Assembly (NCBI GenBank): GCA_022572185.1
Contig: JACZWL010000005.1
Coordinates: 41,444-105,443, forward strand
From: Pseudomonadota bacterium
Lineage (GTDB): Bacteria > Pseudomonadota > Gammaproteobacteria > Steroidobacterales > Woeseiaceae
Length of the DNA: 64,000 nt
Reading direction: 5' to 3'
In this document: positions 8,276 through 17,900 of the stretch, in pieces
Layout: each line of letters starts with the position of its first letter
Numbering within the stretch: position 1 is the stretch's first letter
Translations under genes and position numbers: made by a program
Notes under the pieces: generated by a model
What the model saw: only the letters and a program-made list of their open reading frames with translations
The model's database searches: none
What the model was told of the DNA's origin: nothing

Positions 8276-8793
8276 CCAGCGATTTTCAGGATCGCGGCAA
8301 CGCTGATCGCATCGGTAATCTGACCGCTGTCTACCATTTCCAGGGCATCGTCAAGCGGCAGCTTTCGAATTTCCAGTTTCTCGGTTTCCTCGAACTCGGG
8401 CTCACCTTCGCTTAAGTTTTCGGCCAGGAAAACGAAACCCTCTTCGTCTGTTATCGAGTTACTCGTATGAAGATGCATGATATGGGTCCATTTTGCCGCG
8501 CTGAGCCCGGTTTCCTCCTTCAGTTCACGCTTCGCGGCATCAAGCGGTTCTTCGTCGCTTGCGGCGCCCCCCATCGGGACCTCCCAGGAGTATGCGCCGA
8601 GCGTGTAGCGATCTTGCCCGACAAGCCAGGTATTACCTTCGTCATCCAGCGGAACGATGGCGACAGCTTTATTTTTGAAATGAACATGGCCGTACTGATT
8701 TTCGCCGCCGCTAGGATTTACGACGTGATCTTCATATACCGTAATCCACGGGTTGTCGTATACGATTCTTGAGCGGAGTTTCTTCCAGGTCAT
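8254..8793 (-). CDS. NUDIX hydrolase (ADP-ribose pyrophosphatase-like)
   Basis: 179 residues. The Nudix box is complete: GGAASDE, then seven residues, then RELKEETGL. The N-terminal WKKLRSRIVYDNPWITVYEDHVVNPSG pattern is that of ADP-ribose/sugar-nucleotide pyrophosphatases, which hydrolyse ADP-ribose to AMP and ribose 5-phosphate. I start at the ATG at 8793; an upstream TTG at 8838 adds an unlikely Arg/Ser-rich leader. The last six residues (KQGSNR) and the stop codon are encoded by a REP-like repeat, so the original C-terminus has been replaced. Confidence 0.9.
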   Translation of the reverse strand: MTWKKLRSRIVYDNPWITVYEDHVVNPSGGENQYGHVHFKNKAVAIVPLDDEGNTWLVGQDRYTLGAYSWEVPMGGAASDEEPLDAAKRELKEETGLSAAKWTHIMHLHTSNSITDEEGFVFLAENLSEGEPEFEETEKLEIRKLPLDDALEMVDSGQITDAISVAAILKIAGKQGSNR

Positions 8794-9143
8794 CACGGAG
8801 AGCCGGCCGCTTCTGTCTCTAGCAGAAGCGCGAAACAACTGAGGCCGGCTTCGCTGCGCTGACGAATCGCTTTGGCAAAGAATCGCGACATGAATTCCAT
8901 GATGCCCTTAAAGCTCACCTTTGAACAGGAAAGGAATCGAGTCGTATTGTCATCGACCGCCTCCAGGTGACTGGCAATTAGCGTGATGCCTCACCGACTC
9001 TCAGGGGCACGCCGGGCTGTCCGTGCTTCCATGGGGTATCGCTATTTGTGATTGCGCGTTGTTGCCTGCTGGGTCATAGTCAATAGTCCTGATGGGGCTG
9101 TCGCCGCGATGCCCTTGCCGGCATCGCCAGTCCAGAACTTCTT
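8794..9143. other. Non-coding spacer with a hairpin before the MATE gene
   Basis: About 350 bp with no convincing gene. It must carry the promoters of the divergent NUDIX and MATE genes. The only clear structure is an 8-bp stem, GCGATGCC (9106-9113) against GGCATCGC (9120-9127) with a six-base loop, ending 16 bp before the MATE start codon. It has no T-run, so it is not an intrinsic terminator; it may affect translation of the MATE mRNA. Confidence 0.45.
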
Positions 9144-10523
9144 ATGGAATCAACACCAGCCAGACTAGTTAAAGGGCCGGTAGGCAGACACTTGGTCCAT
9201 ATGACCGTGCCTACGCTCTTTGGCATCTTCACGATGATGATGCAGGCGTTCGTCGACACCTACTTTATCGGGCGTGTCGGCGACCGGGAACTCGCCGCAT
9301 TGAGTTTCGCGTTTCCTATCTTGATGATAGTAACCAGCGTTGCGATCGGGCTCGGTGCCGGAACGTCCTCGGTCGTAGCCAGGGCGGTTGGCGCTCATGA
9401 TCATCGTCGTGCCCGGCGTCTTGCTACCGACAGCCTGATACTTTCCTTTGCCATCACCGCGGTCATATGTGCTGTTGGTTTGGCTACGATAGGCCCGTTG
9501 TTCAGATTGATGGGGGCACCGGAAGACATGATCCCATTGATTGCGGGGTACATGACAATTCTTTACTCGGGCGTTCCGTTCGTGGTCGTCGGCATGGTTG
9601 GCATGAGCAGCATGCGTGCGACAGGTGATACACGACTGCCCGGCATGCTGATGGTCATCGCGGCGATTGCTAACGTTATTCTCGATCCGATTTTGATCTT
9701 CGGGATTGGCCCCTTTCCGGCGATGGGGCTCAATGGCGCGGCAGCGGCCGCGCTCACGGCTCGCGGCGCGTTGTTCATTGGAGCGGTGTTGCTCATGTAC
9801 TACCGCCTGGATATGTTGAGCTTCAATCGACCGAACCCAACCGAACTCAGGAAATCCTGGGCGGATATCCTTCATGTCGGTCTGCCGGCCGCGGGAACGA
9901 ATGTGATTATTCCGATCGCGACAGGCGTAGTCATTGCAATGATTGCCAGGTACGGGCCGGATGCTGTAGCAGGATTCGGCGTCGCCAGCCGCATAGAGTC
10001 GCTGATGCTCGTCGTGTTTTATGCGATGTCAGCAATCATCGGACCGTTTGTCGGGCAGAATATGTCGGCCGGAAAAGCCGATAGAATCTATCTTGCGCTA
10101 AGACTCAGCACGGTATTCTGTCTTGGTTTCGGACTACTTATTGCAGCGCTGCTTGCGTTGGGGGGCAACTGGCTACCTTCTATTTTTAGCGATAGCCCGG
10201 AAGTGACCAGGGTTGCGGGCCTGTATCTCTGGATCGTGCCAATCAGCTACGGCACCTATGGCATGGTAATGGTAATGAATGCCTCCTTTAACGGCATGGG
10301 TAAACCCATGCCCGCCGTCATGGTAAGCATTGCTCGAATGACCGTTCTTTATCTTCCGCTCGCATTCGCGGGCGACTATTTGTTCGGGGTTGCGGGAATT
10401 TTTGGTGCCTATGCGGCTGCCAATATCGTTAGCGGATTCTTCGCTTATGCCTGGGCAAGAAGTGTCGTAAGAGGGCAATGCGATAAACACGCGACTCCGG
10501 TAATCATTACTGAATCTGTATAG
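9144..10523 (+). CDS. MATE family multidrug/cation efflux protein (NorM/MepA-like)
   Basis: 459 residues with about 12 hydrophobic helices in two MatE halves. The N-half starts with LVHMTVPTLFGIFTMMMQAFVDTYFIGRVGD and has the helix-4 pattern MRATGDTRLPGMLMVIAAIANVILDPILIFG, both typical of NorM/MepA-type exporters. Members extrude cationic drugs in exchange for Na+ or H+ across the inner membrane. It is convergent with a second, distantly related MATE gene 12 bp away. Substrate cannot be read from the sequence. Confidence 0.9.
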   Translation: MESTPARLVKGPVGRHLVHMTVPTLFGIFTMMMQAFVDTYFIGRVGDRELAALSFAFPILMIVTSVAIGLGAGTSSVVARAVGAHDHRRARRLATDSLILSFAITAVICAVGLATIGPLFRLMGAPEDMIPLIAGYMTILYSGVPFVVVGMVGMSSMRATGDTRLPGMLMVIAAIANVILDPILIFGIGPFPAMGLNGAAAAALTARGALFIGAVLLMYYRLDMLSFNRPNPTELRKSWADILHVGLPAAGTNVIIPIATGVVIAMIARYGPDAVAGFGVASRIESLMLVVFYAMSAIIGPFVGQNMSAGKADRIYLALRLSTVFCLGFGLLIAALLALGGNWLPSIFSDSPEVTRVAGLYLWIVPISYGTYGMVMVMNASFNGMGKPMPAVMVSIARMTVLYLPLAFAGDYLFGVAGIFGAYAAANIVSGFFAYAWARSVVRGQCDKHATPVIITESV

Positions 10524-10535
10524 AACACCAGTAAA

Positions 10536-11930
10536 TCATGCAACAAGCCGTTGCCGATAAAAGTAGTGCATGCCGATACCGCGGCTGGCCATAAAAAGCA
10601 TAAACGACAGCCACAGTCCATGGTTACCCAGGAACTGCAGTGCATACCAGGCGGGCACGAATATGACAAATGTTGAAATCAGCATGATGTTCCGCATTTC
10701 CTTCGCCAGAGTGGCCCCGACGAAAACACCATCGTAGAGATAGGACCAAACGGCCACGAGCGGAGACAGGATGAGCCACGGCAAATAACGCGTGGTTGTC
10801 TCACGTATATTAGTGAGGTCGGTCAGTATTGCGATTATCGATGTACCGGACAGTGCAAAGAAAACACTGAAGCCGACGGCGACAATCAGCGACCACCGCA
10901 GGGCCAGTGCCACGGAGCGCTTCAAGGCCTCCCTGTTCCCTTCGCCGATGGCTTTGCCAACGAGGGCTTCCGCGGCGTGCGCAAAGCCATCGAGCGCAAA
11001 TGCAAGCAGGAACTGCAGGTTCATGAGAATTGCATTTGCAGCCAGGATCAGCTCGCCTTGACGAGCGCCCTGGGCGGTGATGAACGCGAACGTAAACATC
11101 AGTGCCATCGTGCGTACGAACAAATTCCCGTTCACCGCAAAGAAGGCCGAGTATTCCCGAACCGTAGTCAGCTTCGAAATGATCCAGTGCCCTTCATGCG
11201 CTCTCAGTTCCCTGACGACAAACGCAAGCCCGACCGCGAGGCCTGTAAATTCTGCGACAACTGAGGCGAGAGCTACGCCGTCGACTTTCATGCCGACAAG
11301 ATTTACGAGGATCAGGTCGAGAACGATATTTGTAGTATTGATGGCGAGAACAATGATCAATGGGACACGCGCGTTCTGCAGCCCGATAAACCAACCGATC
11401 AACGCGAAATTCGCCAGTGTTGCCGGCGCGCTCCAGATGCGTATGGAGAAATACTGATCGGCGAAACCCGAAACTTTGGCATCGGCACCGATAAGGCCCA
11501 GGGCAATCTTGCCGATGGGCGCCTGGAGCAGAAGCAAAACGCCGGCGATCGCCAGGGCGGCGATTAACGCCTGTCCCAGTGCGACCCGGAGCCCGTCAAA
11601 GTCGTCGGCGCCGAAGCGCTGTGCGCTTATGCCGGTCGTTCCCATTCTCAGGAAATTGACGCCCATGTACAGGAAGCCGAATATGGTCGCGCCAACCGCG
11701 ACCGCACCCAGGTAAGAGGCATCCTCGAGATGACCGGTTACGCCGGTATCGACCATGCCGACTAATGGCACCGAGACATTCGACAGGATCATTGGTCCAG
11801 CGATGCGCCAGATGCTTCGGTTGTCTGGCAGGGTGCTGGGTGAATCGAGTTCGGCCAATGTTTCGGGCAATCGCGTCAAAGCGTTGCAGACATTAGTAAG
11901 GAATGCCCGTGCGGCGATACAGGCGCGCAA
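10536..11930 (-). CDS. MATE family efflux protein (DinF-like)
   Basis: 464 residues from the longest frame, 12 predicted helices. It has the DinF-type signature IWRIAGPMILSNVSVPLVGMVDTGVTGHL and MGTTGISAQRFGADDFDGL. The start is uncertain: the first 40 residues (ATG at 11930) overlap the preceding gene by 38 bp and look non-conserved, so an internal TTG near 11880-11865 is possible. DinF branches export organic cations or bile-acid-type compounds. It probably belongs with the upstream DUF962 gene in a two-gene operon. Confidence 0.88.
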   Translation of the reverse strand: MRACIAARAFLTNVCNALTRLPETLAELDSPSTLPDNRSIWRIAGPMILSNVSVPLVGMVDTGVTGHLEDASYLGAVAVGATIFGFLYMGVNFLRMGTTGISAQRFGADDFDGLRVALGQALIAALAIAGVLLLLQAPIGKIALGLIGADAKVSGFADQYFSIRIWSAPATLANFALIGWFIGLQNARVPLIIVLAINTTNIVLDLILVNLVGMKVDGVALASVVAEFTGLAVGLAFVVRELRAHEGHWIISKLTTVREYSAFFAVNGNLFVRTMALMFTFAFITAQGARQGELILAANAILMNLQFLLAFALDGFAHAAEALVGKAIGEGNREALKRSVALALRWSLIVAVGFSVFFALSGTSIIAILTDLTNIRETTTRYLPWLILSPLVAVWSYLYDGVFVGATLAKEMRNIMLISTFVIFVPAWYALQFLGNHGLWLSFMLFMASRGIGMHYFYRQRLVA

Positions 11931-12360
11931 GGAGCCAGATCGGAGCGATCATGATCAGCTGCATATCCCGGGCCAGGCCATGAATATCACGACCCGACCC
12001 CTTGGCGAGATACAGCCCGGCGATGCCGAGTGTGAGCATTGCGATGGAAAGCCAGAGAAGGGACGTGACAGCAGTGCTCAACAACACGATCAGTGTGGCG
12101 GTCGCGACGACCAAGGGCAGCATGCCGAGCGCCAGCGAAATCGAGATAATGAAGTAATAGACCTCCGCAGCCATCAGAAAAGTAATGCCCCAGTTGAGCA
12201 GTGGAGAAATTTTCAGGAACGCGTCGGGTATCGGCAATGACCATAGCAGTCCGACCGTACCGAATATAAACAGCGGCACGGCGATCCAGTGCAGAACACG
12301 GTTTCCCGTCCGGCTATGGTTGTCGCCGTATTCTGCAAGCCAGCGTTCAGTATCCGTCAT
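11893..12360 (-). CDS. DUF962 / Mpo1-like membrane protein
   Basis: 155 residues. The N-terminus YGDNHSRTGNRVLHWIAVPLFIFG carries the H-x4-N-x3-H pattern of the Mpo1/YGL010w family (DUF962). It is followed by about four membrane helices and a basic C-terminal tail. The yeast member is an Fe2+-dependent dioxygenase acting on 2-hydroxy fatty acids (alpha-oxidation); whether bacterial homologues share this is not known. It lies upstream of the DinF-like gene and overlaps its annotated 5' end. Confidence 0.8.
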   Translation of the reverse strand: MTDTERWLAEYGDNHSRTGNRVLHWIAVPLFIFGTVGLLWSLPIPDAFLKISPLLNWGITFLMAAEVYYFIISISLALGMLPLVVATATLIVLLSTAVTSLLWLSIAMLTLGIAGLYLAKGSGRDIHGLARDMQLIMIAPIWLLARLYRRTGIPY

Positions 12361-12656
12361 TCGTGCTCCAGTCGATCGCGGGCGGCTATTCTACCCTCTT
12401 TGAATTAACGGCCGCCGGTGTGCCAAGAGGCCTCGTCGCCCGATTATGATCAATCGGTCCCTGCGTGGCGGGGCCTTTGAAGGCGATTAAGTCCTGGTTC
12501 AGGTTTCGCGTGTTTACAATGCGACCGCGTGAGACAGGCTTTGCTTTTTGTGGCAGAAACTGTGACCTGCATGCAGGGCCCTGCACTCGCTACCGGGTAC
12601 AGTTGTCGCGCTGTACCGCATTTCACACCTTTGAACAGCAGGATCGAGGAACTCAC

Positions 12657-13331
12657 ATGAATACCAAATCGCTAAGATTCATCGTTGCAATAGCAGGCTT
12701 CACGGCAATGCTGGCGGGTTGTACCACGCTTGACGCCTACACGCAGGAATCCAAGACGAGCAACGCGACCAAAGGAGCCATTATTGGCGCCGTATCGGGT
12801 GCGGTCGTTGGCCTGATCTCGGGAGACGATTCAGTCGAACGCCGCAAGCGCGCGTTGATAGGCGCCGGCGTCGGCGCCCTGGCCGGTGGTGCCATTGGTT
12901 ACTACATGGATCAGCAGGAGGCCAGGCTCCGTGCAGAGCTCGAGGGCACTGGCGTGAGCGTCACGAGAATCGGCGACAACATCACGTTGAACATGCCCGG
13001 GCATGTGACGTTTGCGACAAACAGCTCGGACCTTAGCCCGGCGTTCTTTGCTGTCTTGAATTCGGTATCAAAAGTCCTGACTGAATTCGATCAGACCATC
13101 GTGGAAGTGGCAGGCCATACCGACAGCGACGGTAGTGTCCAGTACAACCAGGGATTATCGGAGCGCCGTGCGCAGGCGGTGGCACAATTCTTCCGCACGC
13201 AAAACATAATGGATCAGCGCCTGATCACGGTAGGTCAGGGCGAATCGAGACCGGTAGCGGACAACTCCACGGCCTCAGGCAAACAGACCAACCGCCGCGT
13301 CGAGATCACCATGGTGCCTGTCACGGCGTAA
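12657..13331 (+). CDS. OmpA-family lipoprotein with glycine zipper
   Basis: 224 residues. The ATG at 12657 follows GAGGAAC and opens a lipoprotein signal (TAMLAGCTT). Residues about 36-85 are a glycine-zipper region (GAIIGAVSGAVVG, GAGVGALAGGAIG). The C-terminal half is an OmpA-like peptidoglycan-binding domain: HVTFATNSSDLSP, VAGHTDSDGS, LSERRAQAVAQFF and QTNRRVEI, with the DAP-binding Asp and Arg positions present. It should tether the outer membrane to peptidoglycan, like YiaD. The 296 bp upstream hold its promoter, but no clear element is visible. Confidence 0.92.
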   Translation: MNTKSLRFIVAIAGFTAMLAGCTTLDAYTQESKTSNATKGAIIGAVSGAVVGLISGDDSVERRKRALIGAGVGALAGGAIGYYMDQQEARLRAELEGTGVSVTRIGDNITLNMPGHVTFATNSSDLSPAFFAVLNSVSKVLTEFDQTIVEVAGHTDSDGSVQYNQGLSERRAQAVAQFFRTQNIMDQRLITVGQGESRPVADNSTASGKQTNRRVEITMVPVTA

Positions 13332-13598
13332 GCCAGGAGTCTGCGCGGTAGAAATATCCGTTGCGAGAAGGAGCCTGAGCGAGAACAGTCTTGGTTAGGG
13401 TCGTGTGGGCGTAGGCCACCCTGTCTTGTGCACTCACGGACAGGTGTTGGACGGTCGGCCGGACGAAATAGCAGCACAGCCGCTCGCGTTGCTGTTGCTT
13501 CACTGGGAAAAAAGACAGAGGCTGAATGGTAACGAGCCTGCCGGCGAATTATGCTTACGGTCAGTCAGGAATTTTGCCGAGCCGGAGACTATCGATCA

Positions 13599-14063
13599 AT
13601 GGGTGATGTGAATTGGAATATGATCGGGGCACTCGCCGAACTGTTTGGCGCGATTGGTGTGTTCGCTTCTTTGTTCTATCTGGCCGTCCAGTTGAAATTC
13701 AACGCGGCAGAAACCCGCGACGCAACGATTCAATCCATCATGGAACTGGCGATCCATTTCCGGGCTGAGTCGTACAAGGGTGAACTGGCCGAGATCCGGA
13801 TGAAAGCCAACAGCGACGAAGCCCTGACGCCGCTGGAGTCGGTTAAGCTTGAAGGCTACCTGTCCGCGTTGTTCGAACTCACCGAGCTGGTGTTCGTGCA
13901 GCATCGGAAAGGAAAACTGGACCCGGAGTATTTCGATGCCTGGGAGTTGCGCACCAAGGCGGTAATGTCCGTTCCCCGTATTCAACAATTCTGGTCAAAA
14001 ACGAAAATGGGCTACCGCCGCAGTTTTGTCGAATATATTGACGGGATAATGAATGGCCACTAG
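13599..14063 (+). CDS. Hypothetical membrane-anchored protein
   Basis: 154 residues from the ATG at 13599. One N-terminal helix (AELFGAIGVFASLFYLAVQL) is followed by N-A-A-E-T-R-D and a helical cytosolic domain of about 110 residues. This layout recurs in a widespread uncharacterised proteobacterial family, to which I assign it from memory only. It is convergent with a receiver gene, and the two stop codons share the tetranucleotide CTAG at 14060-14063. Function unknown. Confidence 0.75.
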   Translation: MGDVNWNMIGALAELFGAIGVFASLFYLAVQLKFNAAETRDATIQSIMELAIHFRAESYKGELAEIRMKANSDEALTPLESVKLEGYLSALFELTELVFVQHRKGKLDPEYFDAWELRTKAVMSVPRIQQFWSKTKMGYRRSFVEYIDGIMNGH

Positions 14064-14539
14064 GCGAAAACTAGCAGGGATTTCGCCTGAGTCTTGGCCT
14101 CCTCCAGGCTCGTGGTCTGCGAGGACAGCAGGCTCTCCAAGAAACGTACGGTTAAGAAATTCTGAATGTGGATCTTTACCCGGGCCCTGACGATCGGGGG
14201 ACTGACCGGCTTGCTGATGTAATCCACCGCGCCAGCCAACAGCCCCCGCTCTTCATTTTCCGAATCGTCCATGCTGGTCACAAAAATAACCGGGATATCG
14301 CGGGTTTCCTCGCTTGCTTTCAGCGCCTCGCACACAGCCAGGCCATCCATGTCCGGCATCACCATGTCCAGCAGAATGAGATCTGGCGACTGGCTCTCGG
14401 CGAGAGCCAGCGCTTGCTTGGCGTTGGTCGCCGCGCTTAGCATATAATCGTCGGCCAGGATGTTCGACAGTATGCGGATATTGCCCGGCTCGTCGTCAAC
14501 GATTAACAGGCGGCTCTTGCTACCGGTTGCTATGGGCAT
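14060..14539 (-). CDS. Stand-alone response regulator receiver
   Basis: 159 residues: a CheY-like receiver with LLIVDDEPGN, phospho-acceptor Asp58 (LILLDMVMPDMDG), Thr/Ser in FVTSMDD and Lys in ISKPVSP. After it comes only a short coiled tail (ESLLSSQTTSLEEAKTQAKSLL). Relatives with this receiver usually continue into an HD-GYP or GGDEF output domain; here it stops, so it may be truncated or act by protein contact. The 1835-residue hybrid kinase nearby is on the opposite strand and could be its partner (inference). Start ATG at 14539 follows CAGGGA closely. Confidence 0.85.
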   Translation of the reverse strand: MPIATGSKSRLLIVDDEPGNIRILSNILADDYMLSAATNAKQALALAESQSPDLILLDMVMPDMDGLAVCEALKASEETRDIPVIFVTSMDDSENEERGLLAGAVDYISKPVSPPIVRARVKIHIQNFLTVRFLESLLSSQTTSLEEAKTQAKSLLVFA

Positions 14540-14966
14540 TTCCCTGTGTCCGAATTCCCTGTGATGGTCCTGTCCATTATACTGACCTTGGCGACACCAA
14601 AGATATAACAACGAAGTCAGGGTGTTACCGTGTGCCGATGGACAAACAAGCTACACGCCTGAGTGTCTGCTAGCCGCCTTGATGCAACAGGCAGAAAGAT
14701 TAGGAGCAACCGAGCATGAACGCGAGCAGCAGACAACTCAGCGTCGAAGCCCAACTGTTCAGCAAGCTCAGCCTGTTGACCACGATACCTTTTGCTGTGG
14801 TCGGTATGGCTTTCCTCTACCTGACCCTGGCATTCGACAAACCGACCACACTGATTCCGCCGCCGAATAACCGCCGAGGGCCTTGCTGCCGGGGTTGGAG
14901 GCGATGGCTGGCATGCCCGCTTTAATATAAACGTGGGTTATTACATTTAAATAGCAGGTCACCAAC
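14540..14966. other. Region upstream of the hybrid kinase
   Basis: About 430 bp between the receiver gene and the hybrid kinase gene. It holds one small plausible reading frame (14716-14925, listed separately) and otherwise nothing I can name. The last 70 bp are AT-richer (TTAATATAAACGTGGG, TTACATTTAAATAGC) and probably contain the kinase promoter. Confidence 0.3.
14716..14925 (+). CDS. Small membrane ORF, possible gene remnant
   Basis: 69 codons with a GGAG nine bases before the ATG. Residues 15-40 form one strong hydrophobic helix (LSLLTTIPFAVVGMAFLYLTLAF). The C-terminal part is Arg/Pro-rich and looks non-native. The start resembles the beginning of a larger membrane sensor, so this may be a truncated gene decayed upstream of the big kinase. 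I do not recognise a family. Confidence 0.3.
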   Translation: MNASSRQLSVEAQLFSKLSLLTTIPFAVVGMAFLYLTLAFDKPTTLIPPPNNRRGPCCRGWRRWLACPL

Positions 14967-17900
14967 TTGAAAACCTGGATCAAATCGCAGTTATGTTTGG
15001 TATTAGCCGGCCTGCTGTCGGTAACGCCGCTCATCCCGGCAAACGCGCAAGACCTGGAACTGACGGAGGCTGAACGAACCTGGATCTCAGACCACCCCGT
15101 CATCCGGGTTCACAACGAAATGGACTGGCCTCCCTTTAACTTTAACGAAAATGGGGAACCACGCGGCCTTTCCATCGATTTCATGAACCTTGTAGCCTCC
15201 AGGGTGGGGCTACAAGTGGAATATATCAGCGGCCCCTCCTGGCAGCAGTTCCTCGACATGATACGCGGCGGGGAACTCGATGTGATAGCCAACGCCACAC
15301 CCACACCCGAAAGACGGGAGTACATGCATTTCACTTCAACGTTTATCGATCAGCCGGTGGTAATCGTTATCGATGAATCAACAACCGGAATCAACTCCCT
15401 TGAGGATTTACACGGCCGGCGCGTGGCAGTGGTTGAAGGTTTCTTCCACCACGAATACATGGAACGTAAATATCTGGACGCTGAGCTGATACTTGAGACC
15501 GACATACTCGGCTGTCTTTACGCGGTGATCGAAGGGCGCGCTGACGCGATGGTTGCTTCGTTTCCGGTTACCAAATACTTGATGGATCAGCACGCATTGA
15601 TCGGGCTGCGTGTTGCCGGCATTTCAAGAGATCCGGAATTGATGTCCAGCACCGCCCTAGCTGTACGCAAGGACTGGCCTGTTCTAAGGGACATATTGCA
15701 AAAGGGCATGGATGCGCTGGACCAGGAAGAGATGACGGCGCTGCGCCAGAAGTGGTTCGGAGCAGAATTCACCGACACTTCCACTGAAAGAAAGTTGGTG
15801 CTGACGGCTGAAGAAAGAATCTGGATATCGGAACACCCCGTCATACGGGTACACAACGAGATGGCATGGCCCCCCTACAACTTCAATGTTGACGGACAGC
15901 CGACCGGGTTCTCAATCGACTACATGAATCTTGTCGGGAAAGAAGCCGGGCTCGACGTCGAGTACATCAGTGGGCCGAGTTGGGATGAGTTCAAGGAGAT
16001 GATTCAGTCAGACGAACTGGACGTCATGCTCAACATTTCCATCACACCCGAACGACAGGAATTCATCAATTTCACCAGACCGTACTCGCAGATGGCGGTT
16101 GCTGTAATTGTGAAAGATCCGAACATCGGGATTCGCTCATTTGATGACTTGCGGGGACTGAAGGTCGCCGCGACGAGGGGATTCTCCACCGAGGAGTACC
16201 TGACACAAGAGTATCCCGACGTCGAACTGGTCCTGGAGGACAACATCCTTGCCACCCTTTATGCCGTGCTTGAAGGTCGCGCGGACGCGACGATGGACGA
16301 TTTTTCAGCCCTCAACTACCTGATGCAGCAGCATGGCTTACCGGGGCTGCATCTGGCTTTTCTGAGCAATGATCGCGAGATGGCGGAGAAACCTGCCATC
16401 GGTGTGCGAAAGGACTGGCCGATCCTGCGAGACATATTGCAAAAGACAATGGATTCACTCGATGAAGCCGATGTAACCGAGCTCCGCAAAAAATGGCTGG
16501 GCGTTGATAGGGAAGTCGTACCGACGGCCGGCGCGCTCAATACTGTGTGGTGGCTGGTCGGCGGCGTGCTCGGCCTTTTCCTGCTATTGATGCTGCTGAA
16601 TATCATCAGTCGCCGCTTCTCTACCGGTGAAGGCGCAGTATTACAAACGGGCACACTGCGCTTCCGGATTCTAATTTTCGGTTTTCTCAGCATCTTTGTT
16701 GTACTGATCGCCATCGTCGGCTGGTTTGCGCTGGAAAGAATCAACGGGAAAATTCTGCAGGATATCAATAATAACCTCGAGAATGTACTGCTCACTACCG
16801 CCGAACGGCTCGAGATATGGGTAGAACAGCAGAACACCGTTCTCACGCAAATAGCCAGGAATCCGATAATAGTCACGGACGTCGAGGGCTTGCTGAGTGT
16901 CGATGCTGAGGCAGAGACACTATTACGATCCAACGAACTGGCGGCGATTCGCAACGCGTTGGCGCAGTTCCAGGAAGAGTTTGGCCTCGGCTTCTTCATA
17001 GTAAACCGGCAAGGTATTAGCGTCGGGTCGGACAGGGACAACAGTGTCGGCACGCGTAATCTGATTGCGACACAGAGGCCTGAGCTACTGGGCCGGGTCT
17101 TTGGTGGTGAGTCCCTATTCGTGCCGCCAGTTATCTCCGAAGTCGCTGCAGCTGATGGAAGCATCGAGCGCACAACAAGTCTTTTCATTGCCGTGCCTGT
17201 TCGGCGCAGTACCGGGGAGGTAATTGCAGCACTGGCGATGGGGCTCGATCCTGCCCTTGGTTTCTCCCGAATGTTGCAGTTCTCGAGGATTGGCGAGAGT
17301 GGGGAAAGCTACGCCTTCGATCAGACCGGGACTTTGATGTCTGCAAGTCGATTCGAAAGCGATCTGCGAGCGATTGATCTGCTCGGTGAAGGCGAGTCGA
17401 GCATCCTGAACATTCAAATCCGTGATCCAGGCGGGAATATGACGGAAGGTTTTCGCTCCGATCTCCCTCGTGCCGAGCATCCACTGACACTCATGGCAGA
17501 AAGTGCCATTGCTGCCAGCGCTGACGCCCGTAACCAGCGTTCTCCCGTGCAACGAAATATTGAGGGGTATCGGGATTATCGCGGCGTTTCCGTTTATGGC
17601 GCATGGTTGTGGGATGGTCAACTGGGACTGGGGTTGACGAGCGAAATCGATGTCGCGGAAGCAATGTCTACCTTCACAATCGTGCGCCTGACCTCATTTG
17701 GTGTTCTCGGCGTCACGCTGTTCCTCTCGCTTGGGGGAATACTCTTCGTTCTCGCGACCGGCGAACGAACCAACAACGCGCTGATACGTGCTAGAGATGA
17801 GCTGGAAGGCCGTGTCGAAGAACGCACCCGAGACCTGAACGCCGCTAAAGAAAAGTTTTCGACTCTGGTTGAAAACATTCCTGGGGCTGTATATAGCTTC

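Noticed and set aside
16316..17188. Minus-strand frame of 290 codons inside the hybrid kinase
   Set aside because: Ser/Arg-rich antisense frame; the kinase frame continues through it with clear domains.
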